Made by a program: the position numbers and the translations under genes | Shown: positions 48,796 to 58,268 of the stretch, piece after piece | Layout of the letters: every line of letters starts with the position of its first letter | Position numbering within the stretch: the first letter of the stretch is position 1 | Assembly (NCBI RefSeq): GCF_900142775.1 | Contig: NZ_FRCC01000004.1 | Location: forward strand, 302,992-366,991 | Reading direction: 5' to 3' | Source of the DNA: Flavobacterium flevense | GTDB lineage: Bacteria > Bacteroidota > Bacteroidia > Flavobacteriales > Flavobacteriaceae | Length of the DNA stretch: 64,000 nucleotides | Notes under the pieces: model-generated | Databases searched by the model: none | Seen by the model: only the letters and a program-made list of their open reading frames with translations | Told to the model about the DNA's origin: nothing

Positions 48796-50613
48796 TTAAG
48801 CTATTTCTAACTTAGGGATTTCTATAGCTTGTAATTCCTTTTTATAGTATTCGAATTGATTAATTACTTCATTTTTAACACTTTCAAAATCAGGAATACA
48901 TTCGAATAAATTTTGATAATATGCAATTCCTTCTAAAAGATTGCTTTTAAAAGAGGTTAGTTTTTTAGTTTTGGCGTTATTTATTTCGCTGCCAATGTTC
49001 TGAATATCATTTTTCAAATAGTCAATATACATTTTTAGTTCTTTTGCAAAAAAATGAGGACGATTCCTGTTTCTTAAAATTGTTGTGTTGCCATAAATAT
49101 GCTGAAGCATTTTAGAAAGTGAAACTTCCTGATCAAAATAAGCCATATTAGGTCCCGGACAAATCACGACTCCCTGATCCTGACCTTTAATTTTTATGTT
49201 GTTTTCAAGATAAGAAGCATTAGCTAAACCCACACAAAGGCATGATTTTTCGGTAATATTTTGTTTTGCTTTTTCATAATGGGCTATCGAAAGAATATTT
49301 TTAGTAGCTTCTAATTCTTCCAGTTTTCCATCTTGGTATTTCTTCGATGCGGTACAAATTCCATTGCCTTGAGTATCTTTGTTTAGTGCTAAGAATTTTT
49401 TAGGACACGAACTTCCGGCTTTGCTTTCCTGAATGCGTTTTTGTTTGATAATTTCGTTTGTAGTGCCTCTTAAAGTATTGAACGGAACTCCCAAAGGAGA
49501 AATATGACTTAAATACAAATCGTCTTCTTTTGCATTAATTAGCAATTCACGAGTAGCTTGGTCTACCGAAGTTGCCTCAGGTACTAATAAAAAAGGAGTT
49601 CCCCAACCTACAGAATCAGCTTGGTAGTAATTTAATAAAAATTCGTGTTCTTCCGAAGTTCCTACTCCGCCCTGAACGGTGATTTTTAAATCTAAAGGTT
49701 GTTCCGGTATTAATTTGCCCTTTTGTTCTAAAGCTTTTACCATCAATTCATGAGCGGATTGCACGAGTTGTTCTTTTTTTTCTCTGAATTCTTCCATAAT
49801 TGGACCTAATAAAAGACCTTCGGTAGCAAAGGCATGTCCGCCACAATTCAGTCCCGATTCGATTCGGTATTCCGAAACCCATAGTCCTTTTTTGGCTAAA
49901 AAATTTCCCTGAATCATTGCCGATCGAAAGTCGCTCACTTTTAAAGTGATTTTTTTTTGTAAATTGTTGTTCTCATCAGGAAAAAATACCTCAAAGTCTT
50001 CAAAATAGCTAAATAATCGGGGATTCATTCCTGCCGAAAGTACAATAGAAGAATTTACTGTGCTATTAGCAAAACCTCGAAGAGCAGCATGAGCATCGTT
50101 AAAAATAACAGGTAATTGTTCGTTATTTTTAAAATTATCTTTGTCTAATTTGGTCATGATATTCACATCAATGGCTCCGGCTGATAAATGTTTTTCAACA
50201 TAATTTTTGATGTTTTCTTTCCAATGAAATCCTTCGTCAAGGAGCGATTGTAGCCCTTTTTTAATTTCGGATTTATTGGGTAACATCGCAATATAATTTT
50301 CTAAGGATTCTTTGCTTTCGACCAATTCAGTTTTGAAGTTTTCAAATTTTTCTTTTACAATTTTGTCCACTAAATTCAAATAAGAAGTGATGCGTTTAGC
50401 TCTGTAATCAGATACTTTTTGAGATATTTCCTGATACGGAAGGTTGAATTTTTGATGATAAAAAGCATTCATTTTTTCAATCAATTCGTCATCGGCAATA
50501 GAAATCACCGAAGAAATTCCATAATGTGCCACTCGGATAGGGCTGTCTATGGTATATGCTAATCCCATAACCGGAATATGGAAATTATGTAAAGGTTTTG
50601 AGTTCTTTGTCAT
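48796..50613 (-). CDS. Divergent nitronate-monooxygenase-like (FMN TIM-barrel) protein
   Basis: 605 residues, not named by me from any defined family. The N-terminus FHIPVMGLAYTIDSPIRVAH, the central SGLNCGGHAFATEG near residue 255, and ITVQGGVGTSEEHEFLLNYY followed by ADSVGWGTPFLL near residue 310 resemble the substrate entry, E-A-G-G-H and FMN-phosphate loop order of nitronate monooxygenases. The C-terminal part has cysteines in SSCPKKFLALNKD, GICTASKKY and KSCLCVGLAN that could bind metal or an Fe-S cluster. An insertion near residues 60-150 is helical. It lies between kynU and kmo on the other strand. FMN oxidoreductase is inference from motif order only. Confidence 0.6.
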   Translation of the reverse strand: MTKNSKPLHNFHIPVMGLAYTIDSPIRVAHYGISSVISIADDELIEKMNAFYHQKFNLPYQEISQKVSDYRAKRITSYLNLVDKIVKEKFENFKTELVESKESLENYIAMLPNKSEIKKGLQSLLDEGFHWKENIKNYVEKHLSAGAIDVNIMTKLDKDNFKNNEQLPVIFNDAHAALRGFANSTVNSSIVLSAGMNPRLFSYFEDFEVFFPDENNNLQKKITLKVSDFRSAMIQGNFLAKKGLWVSEYRIESGLNCGGHAFATEGLLLGPIMEEFREKKEQLVQSAHELMVKALEQKGKLIPEQPLDLKITVQGGVGTSEEHEFLLNYYQADSVGWGTPFLLVPEATSVDQATRELLINAKEDDLYLSHISPLGVPFNTLRGTTNEIIKQKRIQESKAGSSCPKKFLALNKDTQGNGICTASKKYQDGKLEELEATKNILSIAHYEKAKQNITEKSCLCVGLANASYLENNIKIKGQDQGVVICPGPNMAYFDQEVSLSKMLQHIYGNTTILRNRNRPHFFAKELKMYIDYLKNDIQNIGSEINNAKTKKLTSFKSNLLEGIAYYQNLFECIPDFESVKNEVINQFEYYKKELQAIEIPKLEIA

Positions 50614-50828
50614 GTTCGTACATTCATTATAATTAATGCAAAGTTTGGAAAAAGCATTGGCTTAAAAACTGATAAATATCATATCGGTTTTTGAGATGCA
50701 AACTTATCTTTGAAAATTTAATGAGTCTGAACAAAATAGATAGTGAAATTTAGAGTTACAGTGTTTGTAATTATCGTGGCGTAATAAAATATGTCGGAAT
50801 TTCAAGTAAAAACTGAGGCGGTTGGGCG

Positions 50829-50856
50829 TTGTTCACATAATAAATCAGTAATTTTG
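50829..50856 (+). promoter_or_regulatory. Promoter of kmo
   Basis: TTG at 50829-50831, a 17-base spacer, then TAATTTTG at 50849-50856. Confidence 0.6.
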
Positions 50857-50878
50857 CCTAACTTTTTATAAAACAACA

Positions 50879-52216
50879 ATGCAAACTCCTAAAAAAATAG
50901 CAATAGTAGGTTCTGGTTTAGTAGGTTCTTTATTGGCTATTTACTTAAAAAAAGCAGGGCATACGGTTCATATTTATGATAGAAGTCCGGATATTAGAAA
51001 AATACAGTTCTCTGGTCGTTCGATTAATCTGGCAATGTCAAACCGGGGCTGGAAAGCATTAGACGGAGTTGGAGTAGGAGATGCTGTCAGGGAAATTGCA
51101 ATTCCCATGGATAAAAGAGCGATTCATCTTGTAGATAACCTTAAGTTTCAAAATTACGGACAAGAAGGGGAGTCTATTTATTCTATTTCCAGAGGAACCT
51201 TAAACAGAAAAATGATTGATCTAGCTGAGCAGGCTGGTGCCGAATTTTTCTTCGAACAAAAAATTTGGGACGTAACCTTAGCTACGGCTACTTTGCATAT
51301 TGGGGAAACCGAAAGAGGAGAGTGGGAAGAGTTAAAATACGATATGGTTTTTGGTGCCGATGGTGCTTTTTCAAGGATTCGTCACCGTATGCAGCGACAG
51401 AGCATGTTTAATTATTCGCAGGAATTTTTAAATATTGGCTATAAAGAACTAAATATCCCTGCTAATGCCGATGGTTCTCATAAATTAGATAAATATTCAT
51501 TTCATATTTGGCCTCGCGGCGAATACATGTTGATTGCTTTACCAAATTTAGATGGCAGTTTTACCTGTACTTTATTCATGCCTTTTGAAGGTAAAAATTC
51601 ATTTGCTTCGTTGACTGACAGAAAAGAAGTGGAAGCTTTTTTCGAAAAAAACTTTCCGGATTCTATAGAAGTAATTCCCAATTTAGCCGAGGATTTCTTT
51701 AAAAATCCTACCAGTACTTTAGTAACCATGAAATGTTTTCCGTGGACTTATGAAGATAAAGTTGCTTTAATAGGTGATGCCTGTCATGCGATTGTTCCGT
51801 TTTACGGGCAGGGAATGAATGCAGGTTTTGAGGATATAACGGTACTTTACGAAATGATTTTGGAGTATGGTGAAGATTGGGAACGTATTTTTTCGGAATA
51901 CCAAAAATCACGCAAACCCAATGCGGATGCTATTGCGGAACTTTCGTATCGAAACTTCATGGAAATGAGTTCTAAAACTGCTGATGATAAGTTTTTGTTA
52001 CAAAAGAAAATTGAAAAATGGTTTTCTGAAAAGCATCCGGATAAATGGATTCCATTATACAGCAGAGTGACTTTTAGCGATCGTCCTTATGTGGAAGCTC
52101 TGGCTATTGGAGATTTTCAAAATACCATCATGGAAGAAGTTTTAAAATTAGAGAATATTGAAGCGATCTGGAATTCGGAGATGGTTGAAAATAAAATTTT
52201 AGAATTACTACAATAA
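50879..52216 (+). CDS. kmo: Kynurenine 3-monooxygenase
   Basis: 445 residues. FAD-dependent aromatic hydroxylase that makes 3-hydroxykynurenine from kynurenine with NADPH and oxygen. FAD site KIAIVGSGLVGSLLAIYLKK at the N-terminus, SGRSINLAMSNRGWKALDGV, FGADGAFSRIRHRMQ near residue 160, and the second FAD motif LIGDACHAIVPFYGQGMNAG near residue 297. No membrane tail like that of eukaryotic KMO is evident. It has its own promoter and ends at a strong bidirectional hairpin. Confidence 0.95.
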   Translation: MQTPKKIAIVGSGLVGSLLAIYLKKAGHTVHIYDRSPDIRKIQFSGRSINLAMSNRGWKALDGVGVGDAVREIAIPMDKRAIHLVDNLKFQNYGQEGESIYSISRGTLNRKMIDLAEQAGAEFFFEQKIWDVTLATATLHIGETERGEWEELKYDMVFGADGAFSRIRHRMQRQSMFNYSQEFLNIGYKELNIPANADGSHKLDKYSFHIWPRGEYMLIALPNLDGSFTCTLFMPFEGKNSFASLTDRKEVEAFFEKNFPDSIEVIPNLAEDFFKNPTSTLVTMKCFPWTYEDKVALIGDACHAIVPFYGQGMNAGFEDITVLYEMILEYGEDWERIFSEYQKSRKPNADAIAELSYRNFMEMSSKTADDKFLLQKKIEKWFSEKHPDKWIPLYSRVTFSDRPYVEALAIGDFQNTIMEEVLKLENIEAIWNSEMVENKILELLQ

Positions 52217-52220
52217 CAAA

Positions 52221-52278
52221 CAATATCAAAAATCAATTTTTAATATTATTATTGTAATTGATTTTTGATATTGAAATT
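52221..52278. terminator. Bidirectional terminator, 18-base perfect arms
   Basis: CAATATCAAAAATCAATT (52221-52238) and its exact complement AATTGATTTTTGATATTG (52256-52273) around a 17-base loop, followed by T residues. It lies between convergent kmo and the DUF853 gene. Confidence 0.85.
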
Positions 52279-52282
52279 GTTT

Positions 52283-53815
52283 TTATTTTTTTAGCATTTT
52301 AGAAAGAATTCCAAGAGCTCCTCTTATAAAAGTGGCACTTGTAAGTACTTTTAAAACTGATTTCCCCACCACTTCTGTAGTACTTGGTGCTTGTCTGGTT
52401 GTAGTTTTTGTTTGTTTTACTTCATTTTCTTCAGCTTCTTTTTTAGCATTTTCAGCTTCTGCATCAGTAATTTTTTTGTTTAAGATTTCATACGCACTTT
52501 CACGGTCAATCTTTTCACTGTATTTTTTTACCAGTCTCGAATGGGTGTTGATTTCCTGAATTTCGCTTTCTGTCAATACATCCATTCTGCTCATTGGAGC
52601 CCGAAGCATGGTTGCTGCCAGCGGGGTTGGAATCCCCTTTTCGTTCAAAGCAGTTACCAGTGCTTCACCAATTCCTAAACTGGTTATTATTTCGCTGGTG
52701 TCGTAAAAATCAGAGCTGGGATAATTATCTGCTGTCTGTTTTATAGCCTGTCTGTCTTTAGCAGTAAAAGCTCTTAACGCGTGCTGGATTTTTAAACCTA
52801 ATTGAGCTAAAATACCACTTGGAACATCCATCGGGTTTTGAGTGATAAAGTAAATTCCAATTCCTTTAGAACGGATTAATTTTACAATAGTTTCAATTTG
52901 GTCTAAAAGAGTTTTGCTGGCTTCTTTGAATATTAGATGGGCTTCATCAATAAAAATGATGAGTTCAGGCTGCTCAGCATCGCCTTTTTCGGGCATTTGT
53001 TGGTATACTTCTGCAAGTAAGCTCAACATGAATGTAGAGAATAATTTAGGTTTATCCTGAATATCAGTCAGGCGAAGGATATTTATGTAACCTTTTCCGT
53101 TTTCGTCAATTCGCATTAAATCATTAATGTCAAACGACATTTCGCCAAAAAAGAGTTCGGCACCCTGTTGTTCTAATTCGATGATTTTTCTCAGGATAAT
53201 CCCGGTTGTAGAGGTAGAGATTTTGCCATAATTCTCGGTAATTTCTTCTTTTCCTTCTTCTATAATGTAATTAATGACTTTTTTAAAATCTTTAAGATCC
53301 AGTAAAGGCATTTTGTTGTCATCGCAATATTTGAATATAATAGAAACAACGCCTGCCTGAGTGTCATTCAAATCAAGTATTCGGGAGAATAAAACAGGAC
53401 CAAATTCAGATACTGTAGCTCTTAACCGCACTCCGCTTTGTTCGGATAAGCTTAATAATTCTACCGGAAATTTTGCGGTATGGTAGGGAATATTGATTTT
53501 AGTATGTCTTTCAGTTATAAAGGATTTTTCTTCTCCTTCTTTAGCAATTCCGCTAAAATCGCCTTTAATGTCCATCATTAAAACCGGAATTCCATAAGAA
53601 GATAGTTGTTCTGATAAGACTTGTATTGTCTTTGTTTTTCCTGTTCCGGTTGCTCCGGCAATTAATCCATGTCTGTTTAATGTCTTTAACGGGATTTTTA
53701 CAGCAGCGTTGTTTAAGGTTTCTCCGTCTAATATAGCTCCTCCTAATAAAATGCTTTCGCCTTTAAATTGGTATCCCTGAGAGATGCTTTCAATGAATTT
53801 TTCGGTTTTATCCAT
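52283..53815 (-). CDS. HerA-like / DUF853 P-loop ATPase
   Basis: 510 residues from ATG at 53815 (the frame begins three codons earlier at a TTG). HerA/FtsK-superfamily ATPase of the DUF853 (YjgR) group: Walker A AGATGTGKTKTIQ near residue 56, VLMMDIKGDFSG, Walker B LIIFIDEAHLIF near residue 295, and YFITQNPMDVPSG as sensor. A C-terminal low-complexity tail (ENAKKEAEENEVKQTKTTTR) precedes a final helix. The role is not established; DNA translocation has been proposed for relatives. No NurA-type nuclease or other defence partner lies beside it. Confidence 0.88.
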   Translation of the reverse strand: MDKTEKFIESISQGYQFKGESILLGGAILDGETLNNAAVKIPLKTLNRHGLIAGATGTGKTKTIQVLSEQLSSYGIPVLMMDIKGDFSGIAKEGEEKSFITERHTKINIPYHTAKFPVELLSLSEQSGVRLRATVSEFGPVLFSRILDLNDTQAGVVSIIFKYCDDNKMPLLDLKDFKKVINYIIEEGKEEITENYGKISTSTTGIILRKIIELEQQGAELFFGEMSFDINDLMRIDENGKGYINILRLTDIQDKPKLFSTFMLSLLAEVYQQMPEKGDAEQPELIIFIDEAHLIFKEASKTLLDQIETIVKLIRSKGIGIYFITQNPMDVPSGILAQLGLKIQHALRAFTAKDRQAIKQTADNYPSSDFYDTSEIITSLGIGEALVTALNEKGIPTPLAATMLRAPMSRMDVLTESEIQEINTHSRLVKKYSEKIDRESAYEILNKKITDAEAENAKKEAEENEVKQTKTTTRQAPSTTEVVGKSVLKVLTSATFIRGALGILSKMLKK

Positions 53816-54197
53816 AAGAATCAAATGTGATTTATAAGTTTTGATGAAGTGTGATTAATGCTCTGGTGTGATGAAATATTAGTGTATACTGTAATTTTAA
53901 GCCTTTTTTTTTGTTAAATGTAAAAAAAAAGCATTTTTTTTATAAAGAAATGAGATGTTGAAATATTGCGTTATAAATGCACAATTTAATAAATTTTTTT
54001 GTCAAAATCTTTGAATTTTCCTGATGATATTGATAATAAAACAATGTTTATATTTTTTTAACATCAATTTACAAATGATTAATTTGAATATAACGAAAAA
54101 AAATTTTTTTATTTGAACTAAACGTATAAATTTGCGGGACTACAAGTTAATAATAACTAAAATAAAATTATTTAAAACTATTAAAATTTAAAAAAAA
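53816..54197. other. Intergenic region before the exbB operon
   Basis: 382 very AT-rich bases with no gene. The only feature I can support is TAAATTTG at 54127-54134, a -7 box for exbB without a clear -33 TTG at the right distance. Confidence 0.6.
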
Positions 54198-55016
54198 ATG
54201 GCAAACGTTAAGAAAGAAAGCAGTTCAAAAGGTGGAGGAATGGTTTCAGGAATCATTATTGTATTATGTGTGTTGGTGGGAGTTATGATTTGGAAATTCG
54301 TCATGGGATCGCCTGCTAACTTTGAGGGAGGAAATCCAGAAACTGGTCACCCAATTAATACTTTAGGACAGGTTTATAAAGGAGGATTTATTGTACCTAT
54401 TTTGTTAGGAATGTTATTAATGGTTATTGTTTTCTCTATTGAAAGATTCTTTGTAATTACAAAAGCTGCTGGTAAAGGAAATTTAGATGCTTTTATGGCT
54501 TCAGTACAATCAAGTATAAAAAGTGGACATATTGAAGAAGCTATTGCTGCATGTGACAAACAACAAGGTTCAGTTGCAAATGCAATTAAATCAGCATTAG
54601 TAAAATATCAGGATGTTAAAAAAGAAGGATTCAACAGTGAAGAAGCTTCAGAAACTATTCATAAAGAAATCGAAGAGGTTACTTCTCTTGAAATGCCAAT
54701 GTTAGAGAAAAACATGACTATTATTTCTTCTTTAGTATCTTTAGGAACACTTGGAGGTTTGTTAGGAACAGTATCAGGTATGATTAAAGCGTTTGGTGCA
54801 TTAGCTTCTGCTGGAACTCCAGACCAGGCTGCACTTGCAACAGGTATTTCTGAGGCACTTATTAATACAGCTACAGGTATTGCTACTTCTATCTTGGCTA
54901 TTATTGCTTACAACTTCTTTACTTCAAAAATTGATGATTTGACTTACTCTATTGATGAGGCAGGTACAACAATCGTGAATACTTACAGAAAGTTCAGAGG
55001 AAGTTTGAAACAATAA
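54198..55016 (+). CDS. exbB: MotA/TolQ/ExbB proton channel family protein
   Basis: 272 residues with three membrane spans (near 15-35, 58-80 and 170-240). The proton-channel domain covers about residues 110-230, with LEKNMTIISSLVSLGTLGGL and LLGTVSGMIKAFGALASAG, then ATGISEALINTATGIATSIL. It uses the proton gradient with ExbD to energise TonB. It is the first gene of a six- or seven-gene operon. A short Gly-rich N-terminus and an early membrane span distinguish it from E. coli ExbB; this layout is usual in Bacteroidetes. Confidence 0.93.
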   Translation: MANVKKESSSKGGGMVSGIIIVLCVLVGVMIWKFVMGSPANFEGGNPETGHPINTLGQVYKGGFIVPILLGMLLMVIVFSIERFFVITKAAGKGNLDAFMASVQSSIKSGHIEEAIAACDKQQGSVANAIKSALVKYQDVKKEGFNSEEASETIHKEIEEVTSLEMPMLEKNMTIISSLVSLGTLGGLLGTVSGMIKAFGALASAGTPDQAALATGISEALINTATGIATSILAIIAYNFFTSKIDDLTYSIDEAGTTIVNTYRKFRGSLKQ

Positions 55017-55057
55017 TCATTTTTGATATCATTGTATCAAAATAAAAAACAAAAAGA

Positions 55058-55681
55058 ATGGCTAAAATAAAAATGAAAAAAAAGTCAACATCGACAGATA
55101 TGACTGCCATGTGTGATGTTGCGTTCCTTTTGCTTACCTTCTTTATTTTGACAGCTACAGCTAAAGTTCCTGAGGTAATGCCTGTGGATACGCCAGCATC
55201 AACTGTACAGACAAAATTGCCGGATTCTGATTTAGCAACTTTGACAATAGGTAATGTTGATGGAAAGGACAGAGTATTTTTCGATTTAAAAGGAAAAGAT
55301 GTTCGTAAGAAAACGCTTGAGTTGATGGCTGAAAAATATGGTATGACTTTTTCAGAAGAGGATAAAGATAAGTTTGCTTTAATGACTGATTTTGGTGTGC
55401 CAATAGGAAGTCTTAAACAAATTATTGACATGAAGTCTTCGGATAGAGTAAAAGCTGATCAAACTGGGATTCCAATGGATTCATTAGATAATCAACTTAA
55501 AGAGTGGGTTTACAATGCTCGTAAAGCGAATATTGAAGTGAATGATAAAGAGTTGCAAGTAGCGATCAAAGGTGATGCGAAAGAGCAATATCCTGTTATT
55601 AGAAAAGTAATGGATCTTTTGCAAGATCAAAATGTAAATACTTTTAGCTTGATAACCGGATTGAGAGGAAAAGATTTTTAA
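55058..55681 (+). CDS. exbD: ExbD/TolR family protein (first copy)
   Basis: 207 residues: a short basic N-terminus, one membrane span (MCDVAFLLLTFFILTATAK) with the essential aspartate at the span start, then a periplasmic domain. The end (QYPVIRKVMDLLQDQNVNTF, SLITGL) is the usual ExbD fold. It forms the proton-translocating unit with ExbB. It is longer than E. coli ExbD (141 residues) because of an insertion around residues 75-140. A second ExbD gene follows 19 bases later. Confidence 0.92.
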   Translation: MAKIKMKKKSTSTDMTAMCDVAFLLLTFFILTATAKVPEVMPVDTPASTVQTKLPDSDLATLTIGNVDGKDRVFFDLKGKDVRKKTLELMAEKYGMTFSEEDKDKFALMTDFGVPIGSLKQIIDMKSSDRVKADQTGIPMDSLDNQLKEWVYNARKANIEVNDKELQVAIKGDAKEQYPVIRKVMDLLQDQNVNTFSLITGLRGKDF

Positions 55682-55700
55682 TTAAAAAAAACACACTAAA

Positions 55701-56261
55701 ATGGCTGAATTAAATACCGGCGACAGTGGTGGTGGTAAAGGCGGCAAAGTAAGAAGTAAAAAACAAAATTCGAAGGTAGATTTAACTGCCATGGTGGATT
55801 TAGCGTTCTTGCTAATTACGTTCTTTATGCTTACTACTTCGTTGTCAAAACCCCAATCGATGAGTTTAGGGTTGCCAGATAAGGATCCAAAGGATAAGAC
55901 AGATGATTTAAAAGTTGATGAGAATCGAACGATGACGATTATACTGGGAGAAAATGATCAGATGACTTATTATATGGGATTGATATATAATCCTATTGCC
56001 GGTCCTGATAAAATTGCTTATGGTAAGGATGGAATACGTAAAGAGTTGTTGAAAAGAAAGAAAGAAGTTTTAGCTTATTCAACAGCGAAAGGTAAGCCGG
56101 ATCAAGGAATGATTGTAATTATTAAACCTACTAAAAAATCTACTTACAAGAATGTAGTTGATATTTTAGATGAGATGGCAATTTCTAATATTCCTACTTA
56201 CACAATCGTTAATGATTTTTTACCTGAGGAACAAAAATTGTTAGACGGAAAACAAGAGTAA
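55701..56261 (+). CDS. exbD: ExbD/TolR family protein (second copy)
   Basis: 186 residues. Gly-rich N-terminus (NTGDSGGGKGGKVRSKK), then the membrane span MVDLAFLLITFFMLTTSLSK with the conserved aspartate, and a periplasmic domain ending KNVVDILDEMAISNIPTYTI. It is diverged from the first ExbD along most of its length, so the two probably form a heteromeric complex and are not a recent duplication. Two exbD genes per ton operon are common in Bacteroidetes. Confidence 0.92.
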   Translation: MAELNTGDSGGGKGGKVRSKKQNSKVDLTAMVDLAFLLITFFMLTTSLSKPQSMSLGLPDKDPKDKTDDLKVDENRTMTIILGENDQMTYYMGLIYNPIAGPDKIAYGKDGIRKELLKRKKEVLAYSTAKGKPDQGMIVIIKPTKKSTYKNVVDILDEMAISNIPTYTIVNDFLPEEQKLLDGKQE

Positions 56262-56295
56262 TCTTGTTTTCTTAATAACCTAATAAGTAAGAAAA

Positions 56296-57108
56296 ATGAA
56301 ATTAGATATATTAAAAAATTCATGGGTTGATATCGTTTTCGAAGGACGTAATAAACTTTATGGAGCTTATGACTTAAGAAAATCTAACGGCAAGACATCA
56401 ACGAAGGCGCTTATTATTGGTGCATTCTTTTTTAGCTTGGCAGTTAGTGCTCCTCTTATTATTAGTTTGATTCCTAAATCAACTGATGATGAGGATATTG
56501 AAATTAGAGAAGTAAAGCTTACTAATGTGAAATTACCTCCAAAGAAAGTAGAGCCGCCTAAATTAAATGCGCCACCACCACCACCACCACCACCAAAAGT
56601 GGATCAGGTGAAATTTGTTAAGCCAGTAGTGGCTAAAGCAGAAGAAGTAGTGGAAGAGCCGCCAAAGATTGAAGAAATCAAAGAAAAGAAAATTGGTAGT
56701 CAGACTATCAAGGGAGATCCAGATGCTGTTTTATCAGTTGCTCCTGCCGGTACCGGACCTAAGACAAGTCAGGTAGTTGAAGAGTCAGATGATCAGGTTT
56801 ATAATACAGCCGGTATCGAAGTAAAACCTGAATTTCCGGGTGGTATGGAGAAATTCTATTCTTTTGTTGGTAAAAACTATCGTACACCGGATGAAGGTGG
56901 TTTAAAAGGTAAAGTTTACGTTACTTTTGTGGTTGAAAAAGACGGATCATTAACAGATATCAAAGTATTAAGAGATATTGGTTACGGTACAGGAAAAGAG
57001 GCGATAAGAGTTTTACAAAAATGTCCAAAATGGAATCCGGGAATCCAAAACGGAAAACCAGTTAGGGTACTATATTCTCTTCCAATTACAATTGTAAGTC
57101 AAGATTAA
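56296..57108 (+). CDS. tonB: Energy transducer TonB
   Basis: 270 residues. Cytoplasmic N-terminus with GRNKLYGAYDLRKSNGKTS, a single span ALIIGAFFFSLAVSAPLIIS near residue 36, a proline-rich linker with eight consecutive prolines near residue 93 encoded by eight CCA triplets (56572-56595), and a TonB_C domain from about residue 175 (VKPEFPGG, KGKVYVTFVVEKDGSLTDIK). It carries energy from ExbBD to outer-membrane receptors such as the one at 18650. The C-terminal domain is close to that of the protein at 18033-18434. The stop codon shares a base with the next start. Confidence 0.94.
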   Translation: MKLDILKNSWVDIVFEGRNKLYGAYDLRKSNGKTSTKALIIGAFFFSLAVSAPLIISLIPKSTDDEDIEIREVKLTNVKLPPKKVEPPKLNAPPPPPPPPKVDQVKFVKPVVAKAEEVVEEPPKIEEIKEKKIGSQTIKGDPDAVLSVAPAGTGPKTSQVVEESDDQVYNTAGIEVKPEFPGGMEKFYSFVGKNYRTPDEGGLKGKVYVTFVVEKDGSLTDIKVLRDIGYGTGKEAIRVLQKCPKWNPGIQNGKPVRVLYSLPITIVSQD

Positions 57109-57338
57109 TGTTGAAGAGATTTATTATAAACATTCAGAAGAAATCGCTTAAAGAGCGATTTCTTCTCGTTATAGCCATTTTGTTTTTTTTGGTTTATTTA
57201 GTTTTGGGATTGATTGTTCTGTTTATGAAAGACTTTCCCATGAACATGCCCATGAATTACAGAATTGCTTTTGGTGTGCTTTTGATAGTGTATGCCTTCA
57301 TTCGATGCATAAGAATTATTAATGATAATAAAGAATAG
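57108..57338 (+). CDS. Small two-span membrane protein of the ton operon
   Basis: 76 residues: basic N-terminus (MLKRFIINIQKKSLKERF), span FLLVIAILFFLVYLVLGLIV (near 18-40), a short MKDFPMNMPMN loop, and a second span IAFGVLLIVYAFIRCI. No family is recognised. Its ATG overlaps the tonB stop by one base and it ends two bases before the PstS-like gene, so it is translationally coupled and part of the operon. Confidence 0.75.
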   Translation: MLKRFIINIQKKSLKERFLLVIAILFFLVYLVLGLIVLFMKDFPMNMPMNYRIAFGVLLIVYAFIRCIRIINDNKE

Positions 57339-57340
57339 TT

Positions 57341-58252
57341 ATGAAAAAAATACTGCTGTTATGGTTGGGGCTTTTGTTTGTGGGAGTAGGTTTCTTTATC
57401 TCGTGTAAACAATCCGATTCTCAAAAAAACAAAGAATCTATTCTTAAAGGTACAACTACCATACTGGTTGATGAGACAGTAAAGCCCTTAATTGAAGATC
57501 AGATAGCTGTTTTTGAAAGTACCTATAAAGCTAAAATTATTCTGGAAGCTAAATCTGAGAAAGAATTAATTCAGTCCTTGCTTAAAGATACTTCTAGTGT
57601 GGTGATTATGTCAAGAGAGTTGAATGCTGATGAATTGAAGTTCTTTGAAAAAGTTAAAATTAAACCTAAGACAACCAAATTTGCATCTGATGCGATTGCT
57701 TTAATTTCAAATAAAAAGGAATTAGATACTTTAATTGCAATGAAAGATGTTGTGGCTTTTTTAAAAGGGGAAAATCAAACTAGAGTGAAAGGTTTGGTTT
57801 TTGATAATCCAAATTCAAGTACTGTTCGTTATTTTACAACATTAGCAGGAGTTAAAGAAGTACCTAAAGAAGGAGTGTATTCTTTTAAGTCTAATGAGGA
57901 AGTGGTTAAGTTCGTTGCTGAAAACGAAGGAATGATAGGGGTAATAGGTGTTAACTGGTTGTTGCAGCCTACTGCTAATATTAATGAATATTTAACTAAT
58001 ATTAACGTACTCGATGTTGAAGGTTTAAATAAAAATTCTTATTTTGCACCTTCTCAAAACAATTTAGCAGAAGGAACTTATCCTTTGGCACGTGATTTGT
58101 TTATTATCAATTGTCAGGGTTATTCAGGACTGGGTATGGGGTTTGCGTCATTCTTAGCGGGCGAAATCGGACAAAGAGTTGTATTGAAATCAGGACTTTT
58201 ACCGGTTACTATTCCGGGAAGAAAAATTTTGATTAAAAACAAATTGAAATAA
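57341..58252 (+). CDS. PstS-like substrate-binding lipoprotein
   Basis: 303 residues. The signal peptide ends in a lipobox (GVGFFISC, cysteine near residue 22). The mature part is a phosphate-binding-protein-like type II solute-binding fold: ILKGTTTILVDETVKPLIED, VVIMSRELNADELKFF near residue 90, FDNPNSSTVRYFTTLAGV near residue 154, then ENEGMIGVIGVNWL. The STVRYF segment corresponds to the phosphate-binding S-x-x-R region of PstS. There are no pstABC genes nearby. In a ton operon, the protein may have been recruited for a structural or sensory task. Function unknown. Confidence 0.82.
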   Translation: MKKILLLWLGLLFVGVGFFISCKQSDSQKNKESILKGTTTILVDETVKPLIEDQIAVFESTYKAKIILEAKSEKELIQSLLKDTSSVVIMSRELNADELKFFEKVKIKPKTTKFASDAIALISNKKELDTLIAMKDVVAFLKGENQTRVKGLVFDNPNSSTVRYFTTLAGVKEVPKEGVYSFKSNEEVVKFVAENEGMIGVIGVNWLLQPTANINEYLTNINVLDVEGLNKNSYFAPSQNNLAEGTYPLARDLFIINCQGYSGLGMGFASFLAGEIGQRVVLKSGLLPVTIPGRKILIKNKLK

Positions 58253-58268
58253 TTAGTGAGAACGAAAA

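Noticed and set aside
52283..53815. HerA-like ATPase as a part of a defence system
   Set aside because: No nuclease, SIR2, NurA or other defence gene adjoins it; DUF853 ATPases occur alone in many genomes.
56572..56595. Eight CCA triplets in tonB as a phase-variation tract
   Set aside because: Triplet slippage keeps the frame and only changes the length of the proline linker; ordinary for TonB.
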